DNA of 64,000 nucleotides from Piscinibacter gummiphilus (lineage in GTDB: Bacteria > Pseudomonadota > Gammaproteobacteria > Burkholderiales > Burkholderiaceae_C), in assembly GCF_032681285.1 (NCBI RefSeq), contig NZ_CP136337.1:62001-126000 (forward strand). Direction: 5' to 3'. Below are positions 33,327 to 41,701 of the stretch, piece after piece. Under the pieces are notes generated by a model. It made no database searches, was not told the DNA's origin, and worked only from the letters and a program-made list of their open reading frames with translations. The translations under genes were made by a program, and so were the position numbers. Position 1 is the stretch's first letter; every line of letters begins with the position of its first letter.

Positions 33327-33795
33327 AGCGTTTTCCTACGCGAGTCAGCTGCACGCCGGTCACGTGGACCTGGCCGGCAGGCCCTACATCGACCACTTGT
33401 CGCGCGTCTGCCGCGCTGTTCAGGAGCGTGGTGGGAGCATCTACCAGCAGATCGCGTCGCTGTTCCACGATGCTCTCGAAGATGGCAAGGCGACGGTTGA
33501 CGAACTACTCGCCACCGGCGTACCGCGTCTCGCGGTTGACCTGGTCCTCATCCTCACTCGTCGCCACAACGAGACCTACGCGCAATACATCTTGCGTGTC
33601 AGTGCATCGCCTGATGCTGGGTTGATCAAGCAGGCGGACATCGAGGACAACCTGCAGCCTGAACGGCTCGGCCTGCTCGACGCTGCAAAGCGGGATGGGC
33701 TCAAGAAGCGCTACGCGAAAGCGCTAGAAGCGCTGGCCTGTGCCGATGGGTTGAGTACGAGCCTTCAACAGGCACCATCTGATGTGCTTTGCTGA
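33313..33795 (+). CDS. HD-domain phosphohydrolase, small alarmone hydrolase-like
   Basis: A 160-residue HD-fold protein. His in YIDHLSRV (about 29-36) and HD in ASLFHDALED (about 48-57) match the metal-binding positions of MESH1/SpoT-type (p)ppGpp hydrolases, with a later KQADIEDNL (about 110-118) giving the final aspartate region. Length fits the single-domain family. It could lower host (p)ppGpp or act on a related nucleotide; substrate is inferred from the family. Its start overlaps the previous gene. Confidence 0.76.
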   Translation: MKILEAFSYASQLHAGHVDLAGRPYIDHLSRVCRAVQERGGSIYQQIASLFHDALEDGKATVDELLATGVPRLAVDLVLILTRRHNETYAQYILRVSASPDAGLIKQADIEDNLQPERLGLLDAAKRDGLKKRYAKALEALACADGLSTSLQQAPSDVLC

Positions 33796-33808
33796 AAGGA
33801 ATAAGTCC

Positions 33809-34084
33809 ATGGCCATGAGTGATCCCGCTGGAGCAACGAGTGCAGAGGAGTTGACCCTTGTGTCAGAAGGCAGGAGCATCGGGGAGAGCATTGAAGAAGT
33901 GGTGTGCAACGGCTCCCTCGCAACGCTCAAGCTTTCGTCTGCAGATCGAAGCCTTGTGGTGGAGTTCGCGGCGAGCTTCGAAGAATGCAGCTCAACCACA
34001 GAAGAACTGAACGCGATGGCCGATGCCGATCTGTTGCGTGCTGCGTATTGGGCGATGGCCGAGTACGCGCGAGGTCAGATGTGA
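33809..34084 (+). CDS. Hypothetical protein
   Basis: A 91-residue acidic protein with GAAAGGA 8 bases before the ATG. Its stop overlaps the GTG of the next gene. No family recognised. Confidence 0.57.
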   Translation: MAMSDPAGATSAEELTLVSEGRSIGESIEEVVCNGSLATLKLSSADRSLVVEFAASFEECSSTTEELNAMADADLLRAAYWAMAEYARGQM

Positions 34085-34482
34085 CTGGAGGTCGCGAATC
34101 ATTCAGCGGCGCCGAGGCAATCCAGCGGCACACAGGCGAATGGCCTGTTTACCCGGGGCACCCACTGGTGCTCGCGCTGGCCATCATGGAGGTCTTCGAT
34201 GGATTTGACGAGGCCAATGCACCTACCGGCCACGGCTGGTGCGCAGCGCTCGGGGATAGCCGGATACCGGGCGCAGGTTGTCACGTCGGCGCGGCAATTC
34301 GGACTTTGAAGCTGGGTGCTGAAGGGAAGGATGTGGAGGCGATGGTTTGTTTCGCCACGGACTATTGGGAATCGGGTCAGGCCGGAGGCCACCACAAGAA
34401 TGTTGCTGCTGGGCGGGACCAAGCCCTGAAGGCGATCCCACGGTTCCGAGAGCTCGCTGCCGTGTGGTTCAACAAGGCATGA
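34081..34482 (+). CDS. Hypothetical protein
   Basis: A 133-residue protein starting at a GTG that overlaps the previous stop (GTGA). It is rich in Gly, His and Trp (GHGW, GCH, GGHH), perhaps metal-binding, but no known motif is matched. Confidence 0.55.
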   Translation: MTGGRESFSGAEAIQRHTGEWPVYPGHPLVLALAIMEVFDGFDEANAPTGHGWCAALGDSRIPGAGCHVGAAIRTLKLGAEGKDVEAMVCFATDYWESGQAGGHHKNVAAGRDQALKAIPRFRELAAVWFNKA

Positions 34483-34496
34483 CAAGGGAGAGAAGA

Positions 34497-35009
34497 ATGG
34501 ATTCCGAAACTGCAGGTGCAGCACGTACCCGGCAGACGCTGGTGCAAGGAGCAACGGTGTACGTCCTGAACGAGCAAGGGGTCAACCGCTGGTCGGCGTT
34601 GGTCCAGCCAGGACGAGACGACGCCGGGGCGCGGGTCACAGAAGAGGAATGCGCGGCCGTTGCGCGGGCACTTGCGCAAGGCGTTGACGAGGTTCACAGA
34701 GTCGTGGAGACGATCGCTCGTGAATGGGATCTTTGCCTCTACATGGACGCGCCAGGCGGCTCCATCGATATTGGCGATGCTATTCGGGCAACGGCTGTGA
34801 AAGCGATGGGCAGACCGGCATGGATGCCAATCGCCAGCGCACCCCGGTGCGGGCGCCGCTTCCTCGTTCGAGACAGCGATCACCAGGTGGCCGTCGTCAA
34901 TCATCCACCGGGATGCGCCCTGGGAGAGTGGACGTTCATGGCGGGCCGTTGGGCCGGCAGCAGCGTCAAGTGGATCGAGCCCGTCGAATGGTGTGAGATT
35001 CCGGCGTGA
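34497..35009 (+). CDS. Hypothetical protein
   Basis: A 170-residue soluble protein. The C-terminal about 60 residues (AWMPIASAPR then CALGEWTFMAGRW) look like a small DUF551-type domain seen in phage proteins; this is a weak resemblance. GGGAGAGA precedes the ATG, and the stop overlaps the next GTG. Confidence 0.57.
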   Translation: MDSETAGAARTRQTLVQGATVYVLNEQGVNRWSALVQPGRDDAGARVTEEECAAVARALAQGVDEVHRVVETIAREWDLCLYMDAPGGSIDIGDAIRATAVKAMGRPAWMPIASAPRCGRRFLVRDSDHQVAVVNHPPGCALGEWTFMAGRWAGSSVKWIEPVEWCEIPA

Positions 35010-35368
35010 CTGCGGGCACTTTGAATGCGATCGCCGCGACATTCGACCAGGAGCTATCTGCTCCGATGGTGGAGTGGTGTCGGCGCCTTGCGACGCCGGA
35101 CCTCTGCGAATGGGTCAAGGACAAGCGGACGAGCGAAAAAGTCGTCGTGCGCGGAGTTTGGACCGACACGAACGTGGGGCACGAGCTCGACACTCAAATG
35201 CTGGCTGCAGGGCTTATCCAATACCAGCAACGCGTCCTGGGTTCGTGCCCGTTGGATGAAACCATCGAGTATGTCGCGGTCCTGACGGATGCGGGTCGGT
35301 GTGTTGGTCATGTCGAGCAGATCGACCAGCCAACTGCCGCGGTGGACCTGTTCGGGAAGACACCCTAA
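35006..35368 (+). CDS. Hypothetical protein
   Basis: A 120-residue protein from a GTG coupled to the previous stop (GTGA). No family recognised; soluble. Confidence 0.57.
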   Translation: MTAGTLNAIAATFDQELSAPMVEWCRRLATPDLCEWVKDKRTSEKVVVRGVWTDTNVGHELDTQMLAAGLIQYQQRVLGSCPLDETIEYVAVLTDAGRCVGHVEQIDQPTAAVDLFGKTP

Positions 35369-35404
35369 GAGAGCGGGTTCATCGAACCCTTCACAGAGGA
35401 AAGC

Positions 35405-35557
35405 ATGACGAGCAAACGGAAGAACGTCCAATACGTCGAGGTCAGCGGTCGTTTGGTGCCGGCGGATTCGATCTCACCAGGTCGCCGCATGGTGGAGCTT
35501 GCTGTCGTAGTGGCCATCTCGATTTGCTTGGCAATCGTGGTGCCTCTGCTGGCCTAA
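35405..35557 (+). CDS. Tail-anchored microprotein
   Basis: A 50-residue protein: basic N-terminus (MTSKRKNVQYVEV) and a single C-terminal membrane segment (about residues 31-49, VELAVVVAISICLAIVVPL). AGAGGAAAGC lies just before the ATG. Size and layout suggest a small membrane peptide; function unknown. Confidence 0.55.
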   Translation: MTSKRKNVQYVEVSGRLVPADSISPGRRMVELAVVVAISICLAIVVPLLA

Positions 35558-35572
35558 CCGTTGGAGAGTGGA

Positions 35573-35794
35573 ATGGTGAGCGTCGGTCCCGCGGTCCGCC
35601 TCGCAACAATGCTTTGCGCTGTTGCAGTATTGACGCTCTGGGTCGCGACGCTTGCAGCCATCGGGAGATCCCATGACCGGTTGGCTTGCTACCGCACCTC
35701 CGCCACAACCGATGTGGCATGTCCTACGCCGACGTGGTTCGACAAGGCCATGGCGGCGTTGCTGATCCCGGCTGTCTCTGTACGGAAGGGATAG
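35573..35794 (+). CDS. Small membrane protein
   Basis: A 73-residue protein with an N-terminal membrane segment (about 10-30) and a possible second one near the C-terminus. GGAGAG precedes the ATG at close spacing. No family recognised. Confidence 0.52.
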   Translation: MVSVGPAVRLATMLCAVAVLTLWVATLAAIGRSHDRLACYRTSATTDVACPTPTWFDKAMAALLIPAVSVRKG

Positions 35795-35800
35795 AGCGCT

Positions 35801-36331
35801 GTGGGCTTCTTCGTGCGCGGTGGATCACGAGAGAAGGCGCCAATGGTGTGGTTCAACCACTGTGGCGCTGCCGGAGCCTGGTGTGACATGGCAGTCGCAG
35901 ACATGAGCCAGGAGCATGGCTTCGCAATGAGGCAGTTCACCGCCGGCTTCGCTTTCGACCAGGGGCAGCGGTTGCGCGATGGAGAGGAACCGTGGAACCT
36001 CTTCGCTGCCGGCCTCTTGCTGGGAGAGCCTATGCGGCTTTGGGCTGCGGCTTTCGAGATGGGTGCACGGCACCGGGACGCGACCTTGGACGATGAGTTC
36101 GACGTGCTTCAAGAACTGGGCTTCTTCCACCGCGGACCGGTAGAGGAGGCCATCCGGCAGGCCGTCGATGATGCGCTGTTGCAGATCGAGCTGGGCTTTG
36201 AGCAGGCCTATGCGCGCCTTGGGTTCGAAGGAAGACGGTCTTTGCTTGCTGGTACACGTAGAGCGTTGTCGGGATGGTTCTATGGGCCCGATGAAGCGGA
36301 CTTGAAGTCGCGGCCATCAGCGGTGAAATGA
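35801..36331 (+). CDS. Hypothetical protein
   Basis: A 176-residue soluble protein, mostly helical. It starts at a GTG with AAGGGA upstream; ATG 35843 is an alternative. No family recognised. Confidence 0.56.
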   Translation: MGFFVRGGSREKAPMVWFNHCGAAGAWCDMAVADMSQEHGFAMRQFTAGFAFDQGQRLRDGEEPWNLFAAGLLLGEPMRLWAAAFEMGARHRDATLDDEFDVLQELGFFHRGPVEEAIRQAVDDALLQIELGFEQAYARLGFEGRRSLLAGTRRALSGWFYGPDEADLKSRPSAVK

Positions 36332-36393
36332 CTCCACGAAATCTTCCGGTGGTCTCATCAGCCGGTGGGTTTCAAACCTGGAGGAACCCACCA

Positions 36394-36978
36394 ATGAAAT
36401 CTCTTCTCGCTACCTTCGCCCTGTCGATCTCATTCCTGCTGGCTGCCTGTGGCGGCGGCGGTGATGGCGGCGGTCCCACTCCTGACATCGGCCGGCCGAC
36501 CTCGCCGGCGAGCTCCACGTGCCCGCATTCCCAGACTGCAGACGTTTGGCTCGATAACCGGCTTGCCTGCGCGAGCGCGGGGCAGAAGGTCATCGACATG
36601 GCAGCTGGGGCCACCGGCACGCCCGGCGACGTGGCGTACGTCATCCGACAGGTGGCCTACGACCGCTCGATGAACGATCTTCTGCCGGATGCGAAGGCCC
36701 GCCACTTCCAGCACTTCCTGTGCGTCCGGAACGTGCCATCCGGTGTTGACCGACAACTGCTTGCCGCTGACCTCGAGGCGGTGATGGGTCTGGCATCGGG
36801 CTCCCTTCCTCGCGACGTGGCACTTTCCACGCTGGCCAACGCCGGCACCAACCGGGCGGGGTATGCGGTGCAGGCTTGCGACCCTCAGAAGCACCCAGTG
36901 ATCGTCGACTATGCGACAGGGCTCGTGCAGTCGGTGAACCCGCAGGCCCTGCCGTCGGTGGTGACCTACGACGCCTGA
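36394..36978 (+). CDS. Predicted lipoprotein
   Basis: A 194-residue exported protein. A 17-residue hydrophobic signal ends in the lipobox LLAAC, followed by a glycine-rich linker (GGGGDGGG) typical of outer-membrane lipoproteins. Two later cysteines (about residue 118 and 178) could pair. GGAGG lies 7 bases before the ATG. Function unknown; surface exclusion is one possibility on a conjugative element, but no similarity was recognised. Confidence 0.7.
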   Translation: MKSLLATFALSISFLLAACGGGGDGGGPTPDIGRPTSPASSTCPHSQTADVWLDNRLACASAGQKVIDMAAGATGTPGDVAYVIRQVAYDRSMNDLLPDAKARHFQHFLCVRNVPSGVDRQLLAADLEAVMGLASGSLPRDVALSTLANAGTNRAGYAVQACDPQKHPVIVDYATGLVQSVNPQALPSVVTYDA

Positions 36979-36998
36979 TGGAAGCGAGAGGCGACACC

Positions 36999-37442
36999 AT
37001 GCCAAACGTCCCGCGCAGCAACCGACCTGAAGTTCGCAATCCGATCGCGGCTGATCCGGAGGTCGCTCTCATCGTGTCCGAACTCCCGGCGCTCGCGCGG
37101 GAAGCGCTCAGGAAGGTTCTGCTCGTGCTGTCTCGGAAGTGGGATCTTCAAGCGGAGCACTCCTGGTCGACGCGCAAGCCCCCGCTCGCGAGTTACTTCC
37201 GAGTCAACGCGGTCAACTCACGCCACTTGGCACGCGCGCTGAAGAAGCTCCCATTCGCCTCGCGCGAAGCTGAGTTCCTGGCCAGCGCGAAGGCGCTCGC
37301 CTCGGACCCTGTGGCGCTGTGCGGCTGGCTGCTCGCCAACCCCCAACACCTGCAGTCCGTGCGGATGGCTTGCGTGCTGGCGGAGATGCGAGGCGCTACT
37401 GCGGAGCGCAGCGACGGTATCCTCGCCACCGCTGAAAACTGA
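36999..37442 (+). CDS. Hypothetical protein
   Basis: A 147-residue helical protein. ATG 36999 is preferred for its GAGAGG; ATG 36978 overlaps the upstream stop and is possible. No family recognised. Confidence 0.56.
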   Translation: MPNVPRSNRPEVRNPIAADPEVALIVSELPALAREALRKVLLVLSRKWDLQAEHSWSTRKPPLASYFRVNAVNSRHLARALKKLPFASREAEFLASAKALASDPVALCGWLLANPQHLQSVRMACVLAEMRGATAERSDGILATAEN

Positions 37443-37455
37443 GGGTCTGGAGACC

Positions 37456-38442
37456 ATGCCGAACATCAACACGCTCGCAGCGGGTGCCTACTGGTACGTC
37501 GAAACCGGGAAGGCGCCGGTGATCTGTGAAAAGCGCGCCGGCGAGGCCTTCATCCGCTTCACCAACGGAGGGCGACAGTCCTGGTGCCGCGAGGACGATC
37601 GATTCGAAGGGCCGCTGCCCCCTCCAGCAGCTGCAGGAGGACTGCCAGCGGTGGCCGATGCGGAGTTCCAAGACAGGACGTCGACATGGGCCGTGGCATG
37701 TTTCGGAGAGCTGATCGCCAACGATCAGAAGGAGAGAGCGCAGCGTTTCGTCGAAGAGGCACTGGAGCTGGCTCAGGCGAGCGGCATCCCACGCAAAGAG
37801 GTCCTGCAACTCGTGGACTACGTCTTTGGCCGGCCGGTCGGGCAGTTCGAGCAAGAGGTGGGCGGGGTGCTAACCACTCTGGCGCTGCTCTGCGCCGCTC
37901 GGCAAGTCAGGATGGCAGTGTGCGGCGAAACCGAGCTCGCGCGCGTCTGGGACAAGATTGAGGTCATTCGCGCCAAGCAGGCCGCCAAACCGCCGGGCTC
38001 GCCTTTGCCGAGTGCTGTGCCTTCGCCAGCGGCCAAAGGTGCACCCTGCGAGCTGACACCATCACAGGTCAATCACCTCAGGCGCCTCCTCGGGTGGGTC
38101 CGTTGCGAGGCTGGGCAAGAGCCCGAGGCATTGGTGAGAACGGTGAAGACCGTCCTGCCCGGCCTTGGTGAGCAGCCAAGCGCCGAAGCACAGAAGCGCC
38201 TGGTCGTTGCACACGATGCTGCGATGAAGGTGCCCAGATACGTGTGGGCTGGCATCAAGGCGCTTTCGCGATTGACGGGCGAGCACCTTGACCTTGAAGA
38301 CGAGGAGGCCGCTCAGTCGCTGAGCGACGAGGAAGTCTTCAGGTTCTGGGTAGCGTTCAAGAACGACCGTGGCCTGATGGACGAGTTCGACGCCTTCGCC
38401 GGCACCGCTCGCGACATCTTCGACGCCAAGGTGACCAGGTGA
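37456..38442 (+). CDS. MazG-like protein with extra C-terminal domain
   Basis: A 328-residue protein. Residues about 75-175 resemble all-alpha MazG-like NTP pyrophosphohydrolases of phages: ERAQRFVEEALELAQASG (about 92-109, an ExxEE-type metal site) and QEVGGVLTTLALL (about 134-146). The first about 60 residues form a small beta domain, and the last about 130 residues (after a proline-rich linker) are unrecognised. MazG enzymes hydrolyse nucleoside triphosphates; here the second acidic pair is reduced (EVGG), so activity is uncertain. Coupled to the next gene by GTGA. Confidence 0.62.
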   Translation: MPNINTLAAGAYWYVETGKAPVICEKRAGEAFIRFTNGGRQSWCREDDRFEGPLPPPAAAGGLPAVADAEFQDRTSTWAVACFGELIANDQKERAQRFVEEALELAQASGIPRKEVLQLVDYVFGRPVGQFEQEVGGVLTTLALLCAARQVRMAVCGETELARVWDKIEVIRAKQAAKPPGSPLPSAVPSPAAKGAPCELTPSQVNHLRRLLGWVRCEAGQEPEALVRTVKTVLPGLGEQPSAEAQKRLVVAHDAAMKVPRYVWAGIKALSRLTGEHLDLEDEEAAQSLSDEEVFRFWVAFKNDRGLMDEFDAFAGTARDIFDAKVTR

Positions 38443-38714
38443 AGGACTTCACATCCTTGGACGAAGCCATCGTGGAACACGTTCGCACGAGCTCGTTGCA
38501 TCCCATCTACAGCAAGGGGCTGCTGCGCGCGGCCGCAGCGCAGTTGGGCGGGCCTGAGAGCATGGAGTCCGAGAAGCAGTGGCGGCTGATCGATCGCCGT
38601 CTACAAGCTCTGCGGAGGGCCGGCAAGATCACGTATAGCAGGAAGGTCGAGAAAGGCCACGGACAGTGGCAAGTGGTTCAGCCAAACGACGACGGCGACG
38701 GCACCCAAACGTAG
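38439..38714 (+). CDS. Small winged-helix-like protein
   Basis: A 91-residue protein from a GTG overlapping the previous stop. The pattern of two helices followed by WRLIDRRLQALRRAGKITYSRK (about 47-68) looks like a winged helix. DNA binding is inference. Confidence 0.52.
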   Translation: MKDFTSLDEAIVEHVRTSSLHPIYSKGLLRAAAAQLGGPESMESEKQWRLIDRRLQALRRAGKITYSRKVEKGHGQWQVVQPNDDGDGTQT

Positions 38715-38769
38715 CGTGGTCGGTGTCATTTGCGTTGTCAGAGTCAAAGAGTAAAGGGAGGAGCGAGAA

Positions 38770-39123
38770 ATGAATGGCGATCCGGTGACGACGGTTCTTC
38801 TGGGGGTTCTGGTACTGCTTGCGATCGGTGGCATCGCAGTGACGCGATCCATCGCCAAAACTTTGCGGACGAATCGGCAAGCGGAGTGGGTGAAGGACGG
38901 TGGGAAATTCGAGCCGGCCTCACAGGCTCATGTGGATGAACTGCTCGAAGAGGCTGAGCGCCGAGGTAAGCGCAGCCTGGCACTGGTGCAGCTGGCGACA
39001 GTGAGGCGATTGCATGGACACGCAGGGGTCCGCATCGGGCACATCGTGTGGATCCTCAAGGTGCTCGATGGCGACATCGACGCGGCCGCGGCGCCACCCT
39101 CGTTCGTTCCGCCGGCGAACTGA
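38770..39123 (+). CDS. Membrane-anchored hypothetical protein
   Basis: A 117-residue protein with one membrane segment at residues 7-24 followed by a soluble helical domain. GGGAGGAG lies just before the ATG. No family recognised. Confidence 0.58.
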   Translation: MNGDPVTTVLLGVLVLLAIGGIAVTRSIAKTLRTNRQAEWVKDGGKFEPASQAHVDELLEEAERRGKRSLALVQLATVRRLHGHAGVRIGHIVWILKVLDGDIDAAAAPPSFVPPAN

Positions 39124-39152
39124 CCTGCGTATAGCGTGAAGTGAGATAGAAG

Positions 39153-39446
39153 ATGTCAGGCTGGAAACATACCCAACACATCAAAGAAGCTCGTGTCTTT
39201 GGCACACCAACGCTGGGAGCTCCCGAGTGGCACGACTTCACCGTCGACACACTGGAGTTGAATGGGCCTTCCATCCAAAGCCGCACGCGCTTGCGCACGC
39301 CCAAGGATGGCTCGCGCTTCCTCGACATCGAAATCGAAGAGTACGAAGGGAAGACTCGACGCAGGAAAACCACGTCCGTGCGACTTGAGGAAGCCGCAGT
39401 ACTTCGCCTCTTCGACGCGCTGAAGGACAAGTTCGTCGCGACTTGA
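39153..39446 (+). CDS. Hypothetical protein
   Basis: A 97-residue, beta-rich soluble protein. No family recognised. The ribosome site is weak. Confidence 0.56.
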   Translation: MSGWKHTQHIKEARVFGTPTLGAPEWHDFTVDTLELNGPSIQSRTRLRTPKDGSRFLDIEIEEYEGKTRRRKTTSVRLEEAAVLRLFDALKDKFVAT

Positions 39447-39504
39447 GCTGTCCAGTTTGGGGCCGACACTCTTCATATCGATTCAGACGAATAGGAGAGT
39501 ACGC

Positions 39505-39750
39505 ATGGGCAGCAACGCAACGCAGGGCAATCCGCCAATCAAGATCGAAACGGGCAAGCAGCATTGCGAGCAGATCGGCTACTTCGTCGTGCGCGAAGAA
39601 GAAGGGTCAGCCGAGATCGAGGTGCAGGACGCGCCCCCACTCGAATCGAGAGAAGACGCCGAACGCTGGATCGAGACGCATGGCATCGTAGGCGTTGACT
39701 ATTGGATTTGCGCCCCGGTCACACGCTTCTCGCTGCGCCGCGCCGGCTGA
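39505..39750 (+). CDS. Hypothetical protein
   Basis: An 81-residue acidic protein; AGGAGAG lies 6 bases before the ATG. No family recognised. Confidence 0.56.
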   Translation: MGSNATQGNPPIKIETGKQHCEQIGYFVVREEEGSAEIEVQDAPPLESREDAERWIETHGIVGVDYWICAPVTRFSLRRAG

Positions 39751-39753
39751 TAC

Positions 39754-40029
39754 ATGCATCGAGCTTCGGAGACACGCTTGCAACGCCACCCGACCTATTC
39801 GCTCGGCGCAGAGCTGAGCGCCCTGGCCCAGGACGCGAGGCGCCGGGCAGAGGAACGCAACGCGGCCGATGCCCTGATTCGAGCCCGAGTCGATCTCATG
39901 ATCGCCCGCTCGTATGTGGCGGGGGCGCGTAGCGTCGGGTGCAGGAAGGCTGCGTTTGTCCTGCTCAATGGGGCGGCCGACAAGAGGCGCAGAGCTCAAG
40001 TGGTACTCGGTGGCAGTTCCAAGGCCTGA
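39754..40029 (+). CDS. Hypothetical protein
   Basis: A 91-residue basic helical protein, three bases after the previous stop. No family recognised. Confidence 0.52.
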   Translation: MHRASETRLQRHPTYSLGAELSALAQDARRRAEERNAADALIRARVDLMIARSYVAGARSVGCRKAAFVLLNGAADKRRRAQVVLGGSSKA

Positions 40030-40032
40030 CCG

Positions 40033-40479
40033 ATGATGGTGACACCCGCGATGCATGAGTGGTGCAAGCGACTCGCTGGAGCGCCTGAGCCGGCTGCGCA
40101 GGTTCCAACGGGTCTTCAGGCCAGGCGCTCGCCAGGCAGGCGAATGCTGGAGCAGCTCGAGGCTGCTGGGCTCGTGCGCCGGGTGCCCAATCGATGCGAC
40201 GACGGCCGGGCGCAAGGGGACCGATGGACGATCGCGCTCACCGAGGATGGGAAAGCCCTCGCGCGGCGCCCGGTGCTCAGCGAAACGATGATCTTTGTCC
40301 TGGACCTTGTCTACCGCGGATACAAGCCAGTCGCATTCTGTCGTGGTCGCAGCGAGCATGGGGGCCGGCAAGGAACCATCGCGGCGCTGCGCAAATTAGG
40401 GCTCCTCGATCAGACGGGAGAGTCCTTGACAGCTGCCGGGCACGAAGCAATCAAGTCGTTGTTCGAGATCAGAGACTAA
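40033..40479 (+). CDS. Winged-helix-like protein
   Basis: A 148-residue protein. RRMLEQLEAAGLVRRVPNR then WTIALTEDGKALARR (about 53-95) resembles a MarR-like recognition helix and wing, and a second similar segment (TIAALRKLGLLDQTGESLT) follows. It may be a DNA-binding regulator of the small-gene region; function not established. Confidence 0.52.
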   Translation: MMVTPAMHEWCKRLAGAPEPAAQVPTGLQARRSPGRRMLEQLEAAGLVRRVPNRCDDGRAQGDRWTIALTEDGKALARRPVLSETMIFVLDLVYRGYKPVAFCRGRSEHGGRQGTIAALRKLGLLDQTGESLTAAGHEAIKSLFEIRD

Positions 40480-40524
40480 GCCGGGCCCAGCGGCCGGGCG
40501 CGTGGACTGGGCTCCTACCCGCCT

Positions 40525-40593
40525 TCAACCTTTCGGTTGAGTCTGCCTAAGCTTCATCCGTCTTCTAATGCTCGGGCGGCAACAGTGCTGCCC
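40525..40593. other. Two hairpins in an intergenic gap
   Basis: The 149-base gap 40480-40628 holds TCAACC/GGTTGA (40525-40540, loop TTTC) and an 8-bp stem with one G-U pair at 40574-40593 (GGGCGGCA/TGCTGCCC, loop ACAG). Neither has a T-run. Possible weak terminator or leader structure before the membrane genes. Confidence 0.35.
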
Positions 40594-40628
40594 ATACGCA
40601 AACGTCAGACCGTGAGGAGTTCGCATCC

Positions 40629-40937
40629 ATGACCTTCAACCTGAGGCGCCTGGTCCAGCCCTTCGATCAGAGCGGTGACCCGGACAAGCCCCGCTGGTAC
40701 CACTCTTGGTGGTTCGGAGGCCTGCTGGTTGCGGCCGTGATCCTCTGCCTGCTGACGTTCTTGTCGGCTGCATTCTTCGAGCGACGTGAATTGATGCCAC
40801 TGGCTGCTACCGGGGCCATGCTGCACCTGGCCATCTCCGCGGTCGAGTGGGCGGCCGGACTGCGCCGGCAGGCGTGCAACACGCTTTACTTGGCCACGCT
40901 CTTCGTTATGACAGCGTCTGCGGCGCTCTACGCTTAG
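40629..40937 (+). CDS. Small integral membrane protein
   Basis: A 102-residue protein with three membrane segments (about 27-49, 57-75, 84-101) after a basic N-terminus. GAGGAG precedes the ATG. No family recognised. Confidence 0.6.
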   Translation: MTFNLRRLVQPFDQSGDPDKPRWYHSWWFGGLLVAAVILCLLTFLSAAFFERRELMPLAATGAMLHLAISAVEWAAGLRRQACNTLYLATLFVMTASAALYA

Positions 40938-40949
40938 GAAGGGCGCTGA

Positions 40950-41213
40950 ATGCCTGAAATCGAAGCAGCGGCCGCCCTGGTGGGGTGGCTTCCATTCATC
41001 GGCCTGCTTTGCGCGGCGGGCTGCCTTACTGCAGGGCTGGTCCATGCCTATCGTGCCGTGTGGCTGTGGCGGCACGGGGACACGCCGATTCACGATCCTC
41101 TGCTGGCCAAAGCCCTCAAGAGCATCAAGCCGCCCCCTTATGCGATGTATGCCGCGTCCTGGCTGTCCGTGGGCTCGGGACTGGCGGTCTTGACCGCAAT
41201 GCTCTGGCGTTGA
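40950..41213 (+). CDS. Small integral membrane protein
   Basis: An 87-residue protein with two membrane segments (about 12-32 and 68-86), 13 bases after the previous gene and probably co-expressed. No family recognised. Confidence 0.58.
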   Translation: MPEIEAAAALVGWLPFIGLLCAAGCLTAGLVHAYRAVWLWRHGDTPIHDPLLAKALKSIKPPPYAMYAASWLSVGSGLAVLTAMLWR

Positions 41214-41298
41214 ATCGGCCGCGGCGCCTCGCAGACAGACTTGGATTCGAAGCGTCTCCTCGTACATTGAAAGTACAGGCCACGAAGGACGCCGCCCC

Positions 41299-41667
41299 AT
41301 GCAAGTCGATCAACTCGCCCACGTTCGAAGCCAGGTAGCTGCTCAGCTCGAGTCGCGCGGCTGGAAGATGCTTTCAGGCGTGGCGATCGCCATGAAAGAG
41401 GTCGAAACGGCGGTCGGCCAAAAGACTGCGCATGCCTACCTCGGCAAGTTCCAGGCTGACAGTGAAAACTGGACGCTGACTGGCTCCTACTGGAGCGAGG
41501 GGCGGAACGTCCTCGAACCGGCCATGACGCTGATACCGACAACAGCCGACGAAGAGAAGCTTCGGGCGTGCGTCGAGGCTTTCGCCGAAGAGGCAGAGAG
41601 GTACGTCGCACAGAGCTACGCGGTGAAGCTGCGGCGCGAACACGGCATCGGCGGGAGCCGAAGCTAG
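41299..41667 (+). CDS. Hypothetical protein
   Basis: A 122-residue soluble alpha/beta protein. No family recognised. It converges with the Mrr-like gene across a hairpin. Confidence 0.56.
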   Translation: MQVDQLAHVRSQVAAQLESRGWKMLSGVAIAMKEVETAVGQKTAHAYLGKFQADSENWTLTGSYWSEGRNVLEPAMTLIPTTADEEKLRACVEAFAEEAERYVAQSYAVKLRREHGIGGSRS

Positions 41668-41671
41668 AAGA

Positions 41672-41690
41672 GGTCGGCGACAGGCCGACC
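41672..41690. terminator. Hairpin between convergent genes
   Basis: Perfect 7-bp stem GGTCGGC/GCCGACC with a 5-base loop between converging coding regions. T-runs are short on both sides, so it would be a weak bidirectional terminator. Confidence 0.45.
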
Positions 41691-41701
41691 TTCCTCCAGC
41701 A

